A program made the position numbers and the translations under genes. Positions 25,698 through 35,079 of a DNA stretch of 64,000 nt are shown in pieces (the stretch's first letter is position 1; every line of letters begins with the position of its first letter). The notes below the pieces were generated by a model. It was not told where the DNA came from. It ran no database searches and worked only from the letters and a program-made list of their open reading frames with translations. Origin of the DNA: Tessaracoccus caeni (GTDB lineage Bacteria; Actinomycetota; Actinomycetes; Propionibacteriales; Propionibacteriaceae); contig NZ_JARGDO010000019.1 in NCBI RefSeq assembly GCF_029211185.1, forward strand, positions 26,847 through 90,846, read 5' to 3'.

Positions 25698-26711
25698 TCA
25701 CTCCGCCTGCGGGCCGTTGAGCCGTCGTTCTCGATCGCGTTTGTTCCGACGCACGGCCAGCACCCCGCGGATCAACTGGACGACGCCGCCCAGCGCCACC
25801 GCCACTCCGATCAAGGGGAAGAAGGCGAAGATCGTCGTCGGGAACATATCGAAAGGGCTGCCCATCGAGCCGAAGCGGTTCCAGGCGTTCGAGAACCCGA
25901 TGATCACCGGCAGCGTGATGGCACACCACACCACGCCGAAGAGGATCAGAAAGCCGGAACGCCACAACTGCTTCGAGGTCGCCTCCGGGCGCACTCCGGA
26001 CACCGATCCGGCGTAGCCCGACGGCGCCAGCTCCACCGCGTGCTGCTGCACCGCATGGCGCGGGACCAGGTCGACGAAGCGCGCCACCTCGGAGACCATC
26101 GGCTGGACGCCCTCCAGTTCCAACTCACCGACCGTCCAGGTCAACGCCGTGTCGCCGTGAATCCGTACCCCCTGATGGCGCAGCGACGACCCCAGCAGAT
26201 ACTCCATCATCCGCGGATGCACGACGGCGTAGGCGTAGCGCTCGTCGTCGGCCTGCACGGTGAAGGCATTGTTGAAAGCAACCGACTCGAAGTCGATGTC
26301 CTGCGAGCCGAACCGCTTCATGAGCCGCCGGGAGACCGTCTCGGGCGCGATCGACAGCATCGGCATCGCGCTCGGCAGCCGCACGCCCGTCACGAAGTAG
26401 CGGTACGTGCGCTCATCGTCGCCGGAGCCCTCCTTGTAGGTGTAGGTGAAAGCGGTGAACGGGTGCCCGGAGAGCTGGCCGGAGATCACGTCGGTGGCGC
26501 TCCCGTGGCCCACGAACGGCGGTCCCTCCCAGAGGGTGACCAAGGACGGATCGCTGGCCAGGTAGCGCCACCCTTGCGACGTCGCCCATTCCTCGAGTCT
26601 CCGCGCACGCTTGTCGCGTGCTCGCTTGGAGAAGTACGCGAACACGAAGAAGGCGACGAACATCAGCCCCGCGAGGACGAACATGCCGGAGAAAGGATCG
26701 TTGACGGGCAT
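25698..26711 (-). CDS. Membrane protein with DUF3137-like domain (paralogue A)
   Basis: A 337-residue protein. One membrane helix is near the N-terminus (MFVLAGLMFVAFFVFAYF), a soluble domain follows (about 40-230), and two further helices are near the C-terminus. The soluble part shares an ordered set of motifs with the protein at 33312-33989: FTAFTYTYKE/VFEYTYEE, RFGSQDIDFESVAFNNAF/LFGAQDIQFESSAFNDAF and HPRMMEYLL/DPRMMEFLL. These two are clear paralogues. Function is unknown. The ATG at 26711 is chosen over a longer frame. Confidence 0.7.
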   Translation of the reverse strand: MPVNDPFSGMFVLAGLMFVAFFVFAYFSKRARDKRARRLEEWATSQGWRYLASDPSLVTLWEGPPFVGHGSATDVISGQLSGHPFTAFTYTYKEGSGDDERTYRYFVTGVRLPSAMPMLSIAPETVSRRLMKRFGSQDIDFESVAFNNAFTVQADDERYAYAVVHPRMMEYLLGSSLRHQGVRIHGDTALTWTVGELELEGVQPMVSEVARFVDLVPRHAVQQHAVELAPSGYAGSVSGVRPEATSKQLWRSGFLILFGVVWCAITLPVIIGFSNAWNRFGSMGSPFDMFPTTIFAFFPLIGVAVALGGVVQLIRGVLAVRRNKRDRERRLNGPQAE

Positions 26712-26802
26712 GAGCACTTCCTCTGCTGACGGCGGCGGCGGTCGGCTCCATGGTAACCAGCGGTGCTGGAACAACTTCGGGCGGTAAGACGTTAGGGGAG
26801 AA

Positions 26803-27852
26803 GTGAAGGCTTTCGGATTCCTCTCCTTTGGACACTACTCACCGGTACCGGGCTCGGCGACGCGGACCGCTGGCGACATGCTCCGGCAGACCGTCGAGAT
26901 CGCCGAAGGTGCCGACGAGATCGGCGTCAACGGCGCCTACGTGCGGGTGCATCACTTCGCACGGCAGGCCGCCTCGCCCATTCCGGTGCTGACGGCCATG
27001 GCGGCGCGAACCTCCCGGATCGAGGTGGGCACCGGCGTGATCGACATGCGCTACGAGAACCCGCTCTATCTGGCGGAGGAGGCCGCGGCCTTGGATCTGC
27101 TCGCCGACGGCCGAGTCGCTCTGGGTGTGAGCCGAGGATCGCCCGAGACCGCTCTTCGGGGCTACGAGGCTTTCGGCTACACAGGCTCCGACGACCCGCG
27201 CGGCGCCGACATCGCGCGCGATCACTTCGCCTTGTTCTGGGCGGCGATCAACGGGGCACGCCTCGTCGACGCGGACCCCCGGATGGCGCCGACCGGCAGC
27301 AAGCTGGCGATCGAGCCGCAGTCGGCGAGCCTGCCCGGCCACATCTGGTGGGGGAGCGGCTCCCGCGCCACCGCTGAGTGGGCGGGGAGCATGGGGCTCA
27401 ACCTGATGAGTTCGACGCTGCTCACTGAGGCCACGGGGCAGCCGTTCCATGAACTTCAGGCCGAGCAGATCCAGCAGTTCCGCGACGCCTGGAATGCCGC
27501 CGGCCATACCCGCACCCCGAGGGTATCGGTGAGCCGCAGCATCTTCCCGATCGTCACCGAGCTGGACGACATGTACTTCGGCGACGGCCGCTCCGGCAGC
27601 GATCAGATCGGCGTGATCGACGACTTCCGCTCCACCTTCGGCAAGACCTACGCGGACACCCCCGACAAGCTGATCGAGCAGCTGAAGGCCGACTCCGCCG
27701 TGATGGCGGCAGACACCGTCATGCTGACCATCCCCAACCAGCTGGGCGTCGACTACAACCTGCACGTCCTGGAATCCTTCGCGCAGCACGTCGCTCCGGC
27801 CCTGGGCTGGAAGCCGAACACCGAGGGCCCGGTCGAGGGCTACCCGATCTAG
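26803..27852 (+). CDS. LLM-class flavin-dependent oxidoreductase
   Basis: A 349-residue luciferase-like monooxygenase-fold enzyme. The start GTG 26803 is the first in frame and follows GGGGAGAA. Typical stretches are HHFARQAASPIPVLTAMAARTSRIEVGTGVIDMRYENP and LDLLADGRVALGVSRGSPE. It likely uses FMN or F420 with an unidentified substrate. It terminates at a very long perfect hairpin. Confidence 0.88.
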   Translation: MKAFGFLSFGHYSPVPGSATRTAGDMLRQTVEIAEGADEIGVNGAYVRVHHFARQAASPIPVLTAMAARTSRIEVGTGVIDMRYENPLYLAEEAAALDLLADGRVALGVSRGSPETALRGYEAFGYTGSDDPRGADIARDHFALFWAAINGARLVDADPRMAPTGSKLAIEPQSASLPGHIWWGSGSRATAEWAGSMGLNLMSSTLLTEATGQPFHELQAEQIQQFRDAWNAAGHTRTPRVSVSRSIFPIVTELDDMYFGDGRSGSDQIGVIDDFRSTFGKTYADTPDKLIEQLKADSAVMAADTVMLTIPNQLGVDYNLHVLESFAQHVAPALGWKPNTEGPVEGYPI

Positions 27853-27862
27853 GGATCGCGGC

Positions 27863-27914
27863 GCTCCAGAGGGAGAAGTTCCACCGTCTGTGGTGGAACT
27901 TCTCCCTCTGGAGC
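27863..27914. terminator. Bidirectional terminator with 23-bp perfect arms
   Basis: Arms at 27863-27885 and 27892-27914 are perfectly complementary over 23 bases around a 6-base loop. It sits 10 bp after the oxidoreductase stop and 12 bp from the convergent hydrolase stop. Confidence 0.9.
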
Positions 27915-27926
27915 TAACTTCGGCTC

Positions 27927-28982
27927 TCAGCCCTCCGCAGCTCCCCAGAAATCTGTGAGCACGAGCTGCAGTTGCTCGGCTTCTTGCATGGGGAGGGAGT
28001 GCGTCGCGTTCTCCCAGGTCTGGACTTGGGCATGGGGGAGGAGCTCGGCCACCTTCTGGGCGACGTCGTCGCCGCCAGCGAGCGAGTCTTGTCCGGCGAG
28101 GCCGACGTAGACGGGCATCGTCAAGCGGGCTGCTTGTTCGACGGAGAGCGGCGACGGCGTGGGCAGCTCGGCCGAGAAATGACGGGTGCCTGCGGCGATC
28201 ATCAAGGCGACGGGATCCGCGTCGTCGCCCTCGGCCCAGTCCTCATCGGCACCACCGATCTTGCTGAGCGCGTGCTCCCTCCAGCTTTCTGGAATACCAG
28301 GGAGTGAGGCCACCGTCGCCCACCACATCATCGCTGCTGGCGGATAGGCGAAGGTGAGCACCGGGTCGAGCAAGGCGAGCGAACGCACCTTCTCGGGGTG
28401 AAGCGGCGCGTAGGTGGCCGCCGTCGCGCCACCGAAGGAGTGCCCGACGAGATGCGCGCCCTCGGGAGCGAGCTCGGCCAGCACGTCGTCGATCCAAGCC
28501 GCTTGATCCTCGAACCCGGCCATCGGCGCGCTCTGCACCGAGAGGCCGGCATCGCCGAGCGCGTCGAAGGCAAGAACGCGACGGGATTCGACGAAGCCCG
28601 GAAGGTTCACCGACCACATCGGGACGCCCGACGAACGTCCCGGGAGCAGAAGAACGGGAACCTCGTCCGCGGTGTCAGGCGTGCTCCACTCGTAGACGCG
28701 AACGGTGCCGTAGCTCGTCGCGATATCGTGCGTGGAGGTCGGCGTCGGTAGTTGCTGCATTGCCGCTTGGTAGTGCCCTATGTACTCGTCATGCCCCGCC
28801 GCCGACCGGAAGTGCCCGACGCCAGGTGGCCCCGCGAACGAGCGATAGACACTCAGCCCGCCCAGCGCCGCGAAGGCGACCAAGAGCACAACTCCGAGCC
28901 GCCTCGGCCATCTTCTCCGCCTGTTTCCGTCTGCTCCTGAAGCCTGTTGCTCCGTCTTCCGTCGTCTTCGCCGTGTGGACAT
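27927..28982 (-). CDS. Alpha/beta hydrolase with N-terminal membrane anchor
   Basis: A 351-residue protein: a very basic N-terminus, one hydrophobic segment (about 29-43), then an alpha/beta hydrolase fold. The nucleophile elbow is GHSFGG with Ser182; the oxyanion region is LLLPGRSSG and the catalytic His is in WENATHSLP near the end. Anchoring suggests an outward-facing esterase or lipase. The start is uncertain: ATG 28982 (chosen) or 29003. Substrate unknown. Confidence 0.85.
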   Translation of the reverse strand: MSTRRRRRKTEQQASGADGNRRRRWPRRLGVVLLVAFAALGGLSVYRSFAGPPGVGHFRSAAGHDEYIGHYQAAMQQLPTPTSTHDIATSYGTVRVYEWSTPDTADEVPVLLLPGRSSGVPMWSVNLPGFVESRRVLAFDALGDAGLSVQSAPMAGFEDQAAWIDDVLAELAPEGAHLVGHSFGGATAATYAPLHPEKVRSLALLDPVLTFAYPPAAMMWWATVASLPGIPESWREHALSKIGGADEDWAEGDDADPVALMIAAGTRHFSAELPTPSPLSVEQAARLTMPVYVGLAGQDSLAGGDDVAQKVAELLPHAQVQTWENATHSLPMQEAEQLQLVLTDFWGAAEG

Positions 28983-29068
28983 ACTCCAGTCTCGCAGCCC
29001 CATCTCGGGCGACGGTCGGCGGGGTGGCCGACCAGCGTCCCTTACGACGCGCCGCCCCTCCTGAGTAG

Positions 29069-30976
29069 CTACTTCTGCGACGAGCGCCGCACGAGCAGCG
29101 CCCCACCGAAGGCACCGGCTCCGACCAACAGAACGCCAACCGCCACGATCAGCGCGACCATGCCGGCGCCTATCCCTCCGGGCTCCTCGGCGTCGGCACC
29201 GTCGCCCGGATCGACGGTCTCCGCCGAGGCGGGAGCGCTGAGGGAGGGTTCCGGCGACGGGGTAGCCGTGGGGCTGGGCGACGATGGCGACGGCGACTCG
29301 CTGGGCTGCACGCCGTTGATGAGGTAGACCGGGCCTTCCTCCACCTCGCCGACGGCGTCGACGGTGAACTCGAAGTTCTGCCTGATGCCGGAGGAGGGAT
29401 AGCTCCACCCTTCGAACACCACGTAGTAGTAGCCGTCCAGCGGATAGTTGCGCGAGGTGGAGCGCACCGGCTCATCCGTGCCGCCAGTGATCGGGAAGGA
29501 CTCCCTACCCCCAACGCCGTACCAGGACTCGTAGTTGCGCGGCTCGAGCTTGTAGTCCCTCATCGGACTGTAAAACTCGACGATAGCGCTGAAGGACGTG
29601 TCGCGATCGCCTTCTCTAGTGGTGGCCTCGAACTTGTAAGTGAGCTGCTGGCCCCAGGTCATCGGGATCTTGAAGTACTTGAAGTCGCCGTCGACGATCG
29701 AACTCGAGTAGGTCTGCCCGGGGGTGAGCTCGGCTGCACTGTTGAAGGACGAGCCCCCGTCGATGGGAAGCACCTCCGCGCTGCGCTCCGGGTGCGGGGG
29801 AACGGAGCCCTTCTCCGCAGGAGGCACGTGGGAGTCATCGGACGGCGGCTGGAAACGCACGACCAGCTCAACCTGCATGTCGTTCTTGTCATAGAGGTCG
29901 TCCTTGCGGGTGACCTCGATGATCGTCTCGCCTTCACAGCTGATCCGGGTCGAGGCGACGATGGGTTCGATGGTCTCCGCGTTCCACATCACGAAGTCGA
30001 AGTCGCGCCCGCAGTCCCTCGTCGTCGCGTCGCTGCCCTGAACGATCAGTGTGGCGGCGCCATCGCCTCGTTCGGCATCCTGCGCCACGACGCCGGTCAC
30101 CGCCACTCTCGGCGTCCACCCCTGAGGCGGATCGATCCGGTAGTAACGCCGGATCTCGCCCTCGTGGTCCTCCAACGGCGGGAAGGTCTCGACGTACTGG
30201 CCCGGCGTCAGCGTGGGGATGTCGGCGGCGTCGCGGGTGAGCGCACCTTTGACGGGCGTGCCCCGGACGTCATAGCCGGTGATGGCGTACTCGACCTTGT
30301 GCTGGATCGCCTGGGACAGCTGATCCGCGTCCTTGGCATCCGTGTAGGTTCCCTCGGTGACCTTCGCGATGCACTCGAGTTCCTCACGCGCCTCCTTGTC
30401 GACGCGGAATCCGACGGTGTGCACCGTCAGATCGACGCCATCCTTTGCCAGTTCCTCGGCGACCTCGCATGGCGGAGGAGGGGAGCAGGTGTCGATGCCG
30501 TCGCTGACCAGCACGATGGCCTTCGGCCCCTCCACGGAAAGTTCCTCGGCTGCCTTCTTCAACGCGGTGCCGATCGGCGTATACCCAGAGGCCTTCACCC
30601 CATCGACCGCCTTCAAGAACTGCGCGCGATCGATCGGTCCCACCGGCACCAAGGTCTTGACGTCCTTGCAGCCCGCAGCTTTCTCGGCACCGGTGCCGCC
30701 TGTGCTGGTGCCATACACCTGCAGACCGATCCGGGCATCGTCAGGGATCCGGCCAACGAGCGAGTGAATCGCATCCTTGGCGGCGTCGATCCGCGGACCA
30801 GGCGCGTCCTCGTCGAGCATCGAACCCGAGCCGTCCAGGATGATCATCGTGGGCACAGAGCCCGTCTCTCCTTGCGGATCGGCGTGAGCGACTCCTGCGA
30901 CGCCGAGCAAACCAAGCGACGCGACCAACGCGGCAGAGACGAGCCGAGCAACCCGGCCGACTGGTGTGGCTACCAT
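29069..30976 (-). CDS. Secreted VWA-domain membrane protein
   Basis: A 635-residue surface protein. It has a signal peptide (cleavage near AHA-D at 32-33) and a von Willebrand factor A domain from about 40 to 225 with an intact MIDAS start DGSGS (Asp48, Ser50, Ser52). A long beta-rich region follows, then a Pro/Ser stalk (about 555-590), one membrane helix (MVALIVAVGVLLVGAGAFGGALL) and a short basic tail, so the bulk is outside. It is divergent from an HTH gene followed by a Ser/Thr kinase. I infer a shared module, since all three flank one short regulatory region. Confidence 0.88.
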   Translation of the reverse strand: MVATPVGRVARLVSAALVASLGLLGVAGVAHADPQGETGSVPTMIILDGSGSMLDEDAPGPRIDAAKDAIHSLVGRIPDDARIGLQVYGTSTGGTGAEKAAGCKDVKTLVPVGPIDRAQFLKAVDGVKASGYTPIGTALKKAAEELSVEGPKAIVLVSDGIDTCSPPPPCEVAEELAKDGVDLTVHTVGFRVDKEAREELECIAKVTEGTYTDAKDADQLSQAIQHKVEYAITGYDVRGTPVKGALTRDAADIPTLTPGQYVETFPPLEDHEGEIRRYYRIDPPQGWTPRVAVTGVVAQDAERGDGAATLIVQGSDATTRDCGRDFDFVMWNAETIEPIVASTRISCEGETIIEVTRKDDLYDKNDMQVELVVRFQPPSDDSHVPPAEKGSVPPHPERSAEVLPIDGGSSFNSAAELTPGQTYSSSIVDGDFKYFKIPMTWGQQLTYKFEATTREGDRDTSFSAIVEFYSPMRDYKLEPRNYESWYGVGGRESFPITGGTDEPVRSTSRNYPLDGYYYVVFEGWSYPSSGIRQNFEFTVDAVGEVEEGPVYLINGVQPSESPSPSSPSPTATPSPEPSLSAPASAETVDPGDGADAEEPGGIGAGMVALIVAVGVLLVGAGAFGGALLVRRSSQK

Positions 30977-31173
30977 CTGCGATCCTCACCTTCAGGAAAA
31001 GTTACATCTGCAAACTAGCATATTGATGTTCGCATTTGCAAAGATCTTCCGATGTGTCCTCGCTCGTACCCAACACTCCATCGCCGCAGGGTGACACCCC
31101 CAATCGCCCTGCCGTACTATTGCGGATGCAAACAGCCGGCTTCGTCGGCGATGAGAAGAACGTTGGTGCCGCC
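30977..31173. promoter_or_regulatory. Divergent regulatory region with TGCAAA repeats
   Basis: This AT-richer region separates the VWA and HTH genes. It holds the motif TTTGCA/TGCAAA several times, including ATCTGCAAA and TTTGCAAAGAT as an imperfect inverted pair near 31005-31047 and GGATGCAAAC near 31122. These are plausible binding sites for the adjacent HTH protein. Confidence 0.5.
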
Positions 31174-31638
31174 ATGACCGAGCCTTCGCCGAACGCGCAG
31201 ATCGAGCTCTACGGCGCCACCTGGGCCAGCCGGTTCGCCGCGCTGCGCGCCGCGTACAGGCTTTCCCAGGGCGCGCTCGCGTCGACGGTGGGGCTGAGCG
31301 CCCCCATGGTCAGTCAGTTGGTCAGCGGACACCGGGTGAAGATCAGCAATCCTGCGGTGCTCGCGCGCATCGTCTATCTGGAGGAGCAACTGACGGAACC
31401 CGACGTCGTGGCGGGGGAGAGGCATGCGATCGAGCGCGTGCTGTCGTCGGTGTCCTCGACCACCCCGGAACTGCGCAGCACGGTGATGTCGACGCGCGAG
31501 ACCCATGACGCGACCGTATCGTGGCTCGCCGCGCACGGCACCAGCCAGGTGCTGAGCGAACTCGCTGGCACGGCGCGCAGCCATGGTGCGGAGGAACTGG
31601 CCTCAGCGCTCGACGAGGCGGCTGCGAGACGGCGCTGA
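31174..31638 (+). CDS. XRE-type HTH DNA-binding protein paired with kinase
   Basis: A 154-residue protein. The helix-turn-helix is near residues 17-55 (FAALRAAYRLSQGALASTVGLSAPMVSQLVSGHRVKI); the rest is helical with no sensor domain I recognise. In-frame upstream starts at 31036 and 31126 exist, so the N-terminus is uncertain. Its stop is 3 bp from the start of the Ser/Thr kinase, hence co-translated. It may be a target of that kinase and a regulator of the divergent VWA gene; both are inferences from position. Confidence 0.8.
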   Translation: MTEPSPNAQIELYGATWASRFAALRAAYRLSQGALASTVGLSAPMVSQLVSGHRVKISNPAVLARIVYLEEQLTEPDVVAGERHAIERVLSSVSSTTPELRSTVMSTRETHDATVSWLAAHGTSQVLSELAGTARSHGAEELASALDEAAARRR

Positions 31639-31641
31639 CTC

Positions 31642-32937
31642 GTGGGAGAGATGGTCGCGGGCAGGTGGGAACTGCGTGAGCCGATCGCCAGCGGAGGCAC
31701 CAGCACCGTCTGGCGCGCTGTCGATCACAGGCTCGACACCCCGTGCGCGGCCAAACTTCTCCGGCAGCGCGACGCAGGGCAGATCCTGCGCTTCGCACGG
31801 GAGCAGTCCCGACGGCTGGTCGGGCCACACGTCGTGGCGCCCTACGCGTGGGCCGCGGACGACAACGCCGCGGTGATCGTCTCCGAACTCGTCACGGGAG
31901 GATCGCTGCGCACCCTGATCGGCGACTACGGTGGCCTGTCCGACGGCACCGTCACGACCATCCTCGACCAACTGCTCGACGCGCTCGACGACGTGCACCG
32001 AGCCGGCATCGTCCATCGCGACGTGAAGCCCGCCAACGTCCTGCTTCGCGCGACGGGGGAGGGGCCATTGGACGTCGCCCTCACCGACTTCGGCATCGCG
32101 ATCGCTCAGTCGGAGGTGCGACTCACGCAGGCGGGCATGGTCATCGGAACGCCAGGATACGTACCGCCCGAGGTGCTGCGGGGTGCCGCTCTACCTGACC
32201 CCGCGCACGATCTGTACGCGCTCGGCATGCTCGCCGTGGCACTGGTGCTCGGACACGAGGACGGAAGCCCACTGCAGGCGGCTGACGCGGTGCACGACCC
32301 GCATCTGCGTCACACGATCCTCGCGATGACCCAAAGCGACCCCGTCGCCAGGCCAGGGGACGTAACGCAGGCCCGGTCGCTGCTCGCCGATGCACGCCGC
32401 GACGCGTTGCCCAAGGATCGCGACGGCGAGCCGATCGCCGTGTTGGAGCACGTCTTCGACACGGCAGGGGAGCAGCCCGTCATCACACCGCCTGCGGCCG
32501 GCACGCCCACGATGGAGCCTGCGTCCACCGTCATCGCGCCCGCGGAATCCCCAACCACCGTGGAGTCACGTCCGACCCCGCCTGCCCATCCGGATCCGGA
32601 TCCGGATTCGACGGAAGCCTCGCGGCGCGAGCCTGCCCGTGGAGTAGCGAGACGAGTGCTGGTCGGCGGGGTGGTCACCGCAGCCGTCGTTCTCGGCGCG
32701 GTCCTCTGGATAAACCTGGGTGACGAGGATCCCTTACCCCCTTTGCCCAGCCCGTCGCGGTCGGCGTCCGCGACCGACACGCCTGTTCCCGCACACACGT
32801 CGACTCCCGCCGGTCAACAACAAGAGGCCGGCGACCCCTGCACATGGCAGGTCGAGGGCGACTTCGCCGTCACCGCCGACGGGATCCAGCTGAAGTGCCA
32901 ACTCACCGACGACGGCTATGTCTGGGAGCCCGCCTAG
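31642..32937 (+). CDS. Ser/Thr protein kinase with single membrane segment
   Basis: A 431-residue Hanks-type kinase. Key residues are Lys38 in AAKLL, Glu54, HRDVKPAN (125-132), DFG (149-151) and PPE (175-177), so it should be active. The glycine loop is only ASGGTST, slightly shortened. After a proline-rich linker comes one membrane helix (about 313-335) and an outer region of about 95 residues with two cysteines that could form a disulfide, unlike the PASTA repeats of PknB. Start is GTG 31642, 3 bp after the HTH gene. Confidence 0.9.
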   Translation: MGEMVAGRWELREPIASGGTSTVWRAVDHRLDTPCAAKLLRQRDAGQILRFAREQSRRLVGPHVVAPYAWAADDNAAVIVSELVTGGSLRTLIGDYGGLSDGTVTTILDQLLDALDDVHRAGIVHRDVKPANVLLRATGEGPLDVALTDFGIAIAQSEVRLTQAGMVIGTPGYVPPEVLRGAALPDPAHDLYALGMLAVALVLGHEDGSPLQAADAVHDPHLRHTILAMTQSDPVARPGDVTQARSLLADARRDALPKDRDGEPIAVLEHVFDTAGEQPVITPPAAGTPTMEPASTVIAPAESPTTVESRPTPPAHPDPDPDSTEASRREPARGVARRVLVGGVVTAAVVLGAVLWINLGDEDPLPPLPSPSRSASATDTPVPAHTSTPAGQQQEAGDPCTWQVEGDFAVTADGIQLKCQLTDDGYVWEPA

Positions 32938-33284
32938 GCTGGCAGCTCCCAGAGCTCCAGCGGCAGCCCTTCGGGATCGTGGATGCGGACGAAGCGACCG
33001 TACTCGGTGTCCCAGTCCGGCCGTGTCTCGACGTCGATGCCTGCGGCTCGAAGTCGTCCCACCAGTTCATCCAGGCCTATCACGCGCAGGTTCAGCATGA
33101 ACGGCTGATCATCGGCGAAGTAGTCGCTATCCGCCGGAAACGGCGCGAAGATCGTCATGCCTTCGCCCTGGTTCCAGATCGCATCGTGCCCGGCGTCCAT
33201 GCCGAGATGCTCGCGGTACCAGGCGGCCCGAGCCTCTGGATCGCGGCTACGAAAGAAGAGGCCACCGATACCCGTCACTGTCAT
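32934..33284 (-). CDS. VOC-superfamily (glyoxalase-like) protein
   Basis: A 116-residue protein with the VOC pattern: FFRSRDPEARAAWYREHLGM in the first repeat and GRFVRIHDPEGLPLELWE at the end, the latter with the metal-binding glutamate. It overlaps the kinase stop by 4 bp on the opposite strand. It could be a glyoxalase, dioxygenase or resistance protein; nothing specifies which. Confidence 0.88.
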   Translation of the reverse strand: MTVTGIGGLFFRSRDPEARAAWYREHLGMDAGHDAIWNQGEGMTIFAPFPADSDYFADDQPFMLNLRVIGLDELVGRLRAAGIDVETRPDWDTEYGRFVRIHDPEGLPLELWELPA

Positions 33285-33311
33285 GCAACGCAGACTATAA
33301 GCCAGGGGTGG

Positions 33312-33989
33312 TCAGCGGCGGAGCAGATGCTTCGGGATGTGTTCCACGAACCTCACCAGGAGGCTGGACAAGGGCTCAACGGCCTCCGGTAGTTCCAGCC
33401 CATTGCGCCAGGACATCGACTCCGGCTGCCACATCAGCACCCAGTCGTCGACCATCCGGATCTGGAAGTCGCGGGCGGGGGAGTTCAGCAGGAACTCCAT
33501 CATGCGCGGATCGATCAGGGCATGGGTGGTGCGCTCGTCGGCACCCTTGACGAGGAACGCGTCATTGAAGGCGCTGGACTCGAACTGGATGTCCTGGGCG
33601 CCGAACAGCTTGGTCACCTTCGCCCCGACGGTCTCGTGCAGGATGCGCGTCTCGGGCAAGGCGACCGGCGTACGGGCCGCTGCCATCGTCATCTCGATGG
33701 TGCGCGTGTTCTTGTCGTCGATGCGCTCCTCGTAGGTGTACTCGAATACGTGCACGGGAACGCCCCGCACGATGCCCGTGAAGATGTCGCGGATTCGGCC
33801 GCCGCTCTGGTTCAGCGGCATGCCACGCCAGTGCCCGAGGAACGAACGATCGTAGGGTGTGTAGGTGAAGCCGATCTGCTTCGCATAGGCCGTGTACCGC
33901 TCGAGCTTGCGCTGATGCAACCACCAGGCGACCCACGCGCCACCGGCCACGACGACGATCAGCAGCAAGACGAGAAGCATGTCATTCAT
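33312..33989 (-). CDS. Membrane protein with DUF3137-like domain (paralogue B)
   Basis: A 225-residue protein with one N-terminal membrane helix (LLVLLLIVVVAGGAWVAWWL) and a soluble domain homologous to residues about 40-230 of the protein at 25698-26711. It lacks that protein's C-terminal helix pair. ATG 33989 is chosen over a long upstream frame of low-complexity translation. Function unknown. Confidence 0.7.
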   Translation of the reverse strand: MNDMLLVLLLIVVVAGGAWVAWWLHQRKLERYTAYAKQIGFTYTPYDRSFLGHWRGMPLNQSGGRIRDIFTGIVRGVPVHVFEYTYEERIDDKNTRTIEMTMAAARTPVALPETRILHETVGAKVTKLFGAQDIQFESSAFNDAFLVKGADERTTHALIDPRMMEFLLNSPARDFQIRMVDDWVLMWQPESMSWRNGLELPEAVEPLSSLLVRFVEHIPKHLLRR

Positions 33990-34101
33990 CGGGGCCTCCT
34001 GGGCGTCGCGGCGAGTCACCGTCCAATCTAGGGCAGACCAGGCAGAGGAGGGGCCCTGGGGTCCGACTCCGGCCACTGTCCCGAAATACGATCCGGCCGC
34101 T

Positions 34102-35079
34102 CTATCGAGGTAGTGGCTGGTACTGCAACGCCATGTTCTCAGCCTGAGTCCTGAGTGCGTGGCGCAGCTCGTCGGGGGAAAGCGCTTCTGCATCGGTGCC
34201 GAGCTGCCACATGGCCCATTCTGCGTGCCTCGAGTCCTGAAACGTCGCCTCGATGCCGAGCCAGCCGTCAGGGTCACGAGTCTCAGCGAGGACCGCGAGG
34301 GCGGTGCCCGTGAGTTCGTCGCGGCGCGCTGGGTTCATGCGCAGCCGCACTGTGAGCTGATCGCCGCCCTCTCGAAAGTTCGTGCTTCTTTCGTGCCAGA
34401 GTTGTTCAAGATCGACTTTCTCGGGGCGCTGGGCGGCCTCCGCGAGTTCTTCCGCCTCGAGGATGCGGGAGAGCCGGTAAGTGCGGTCGGCCCCATTGAC
34501 GGCGGCGAGCAGGTAACCCTTGTCGCGCACGGTGACCAGGCCGATAGGGTCCACGGTTCGCCATTTCGGTTCGCGGTCTACGGCGGCATAGCGGATGCGC
34601 AGCTTGTGACCAGCGAGCACGGCACGGCGTACCTCGGTCAGCACGATTGGGTCGAGTTCTTCGGCGGTCTGCCGCCGCGAGAGCAGATCGCGCTCGGGTT
34701 CGATCAAGAGCCGCTGTGCCGCGTCGCTCGTGCTCGCCTTGTGCGAGTCAGGGAGCGCATCGACCACTTTGCGCATGGCCGAGGCAAGCGACGAGCTGAG
34801 GCCGAAGACTTGCTCACCGCGCCCCGATCCTGCCGCGAAGAGCGCGAGTGCTTCGTCTTGGTTCAGGCCCGTGAGTTCGGTCCGGAATCCTGGCAGCAGC
34901 TCGAAGCCGCCGTGTCGGCCTCGCTCGGCGTAGACCGGCACCCCCGCCGCAGACAACGCCTCGATGTCGCGCAGCACGGTCCGGGTGGAGACTTCCAGCT
35001 CTGTAGCGAGAGCTTCGGCTGACATTCGGCCGCGTTGGCGCAGCAGGAGCACCAGGGAAACCAAGCGATCAGCGCGCAT
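34102..35079 (-). CDS. YafY-type WYL-domain transcriptional regulator
   Basis: A 325-residue regulator. An HTH_11/DeoR-like N-terminus (RADRLVSLVLLLRQRGRMSAEALATELEVSTRTVLRDIEAL) is followed by a WYL domain (about 140-225; RIRYAAVDREPKWRTVDPIGLV stands in the WYL position) and a WCX C-terminal part. It faces a RidA gene across a 129-bp gap and probably regulates it. WYL domains bind nucleic-acid or nucleotide ligands. Confidence 0.9.
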   Translation of the reverse strand: MRADRLVSLVLLLRQRGRMSAEALATELEVSTRTVLRDIEALSAAGVPVYAERGRHGGFELLPGFRTELTGLNQDEALALFAAGSGRGEQVFGLSSSLASAMRKVVDALPDSHKASTSDAAQRLLIEPERDLLSRRQTAEELDPIVLTEVRRAVLAGHKLRIRYAAVDREPKWRTVDPIGLVTVRDKGYLLAAVNGADRTYRLSRILEAEELAEAAQRPEKVDLEQLWHERSTNFREGGDQLTVRLRMNPARRDELTGTALAVLAETRDPDGWLGIEATFQDSRHAEWAMWQLGTDAEALSPDELRHALRTQAENMALQYQPLPR

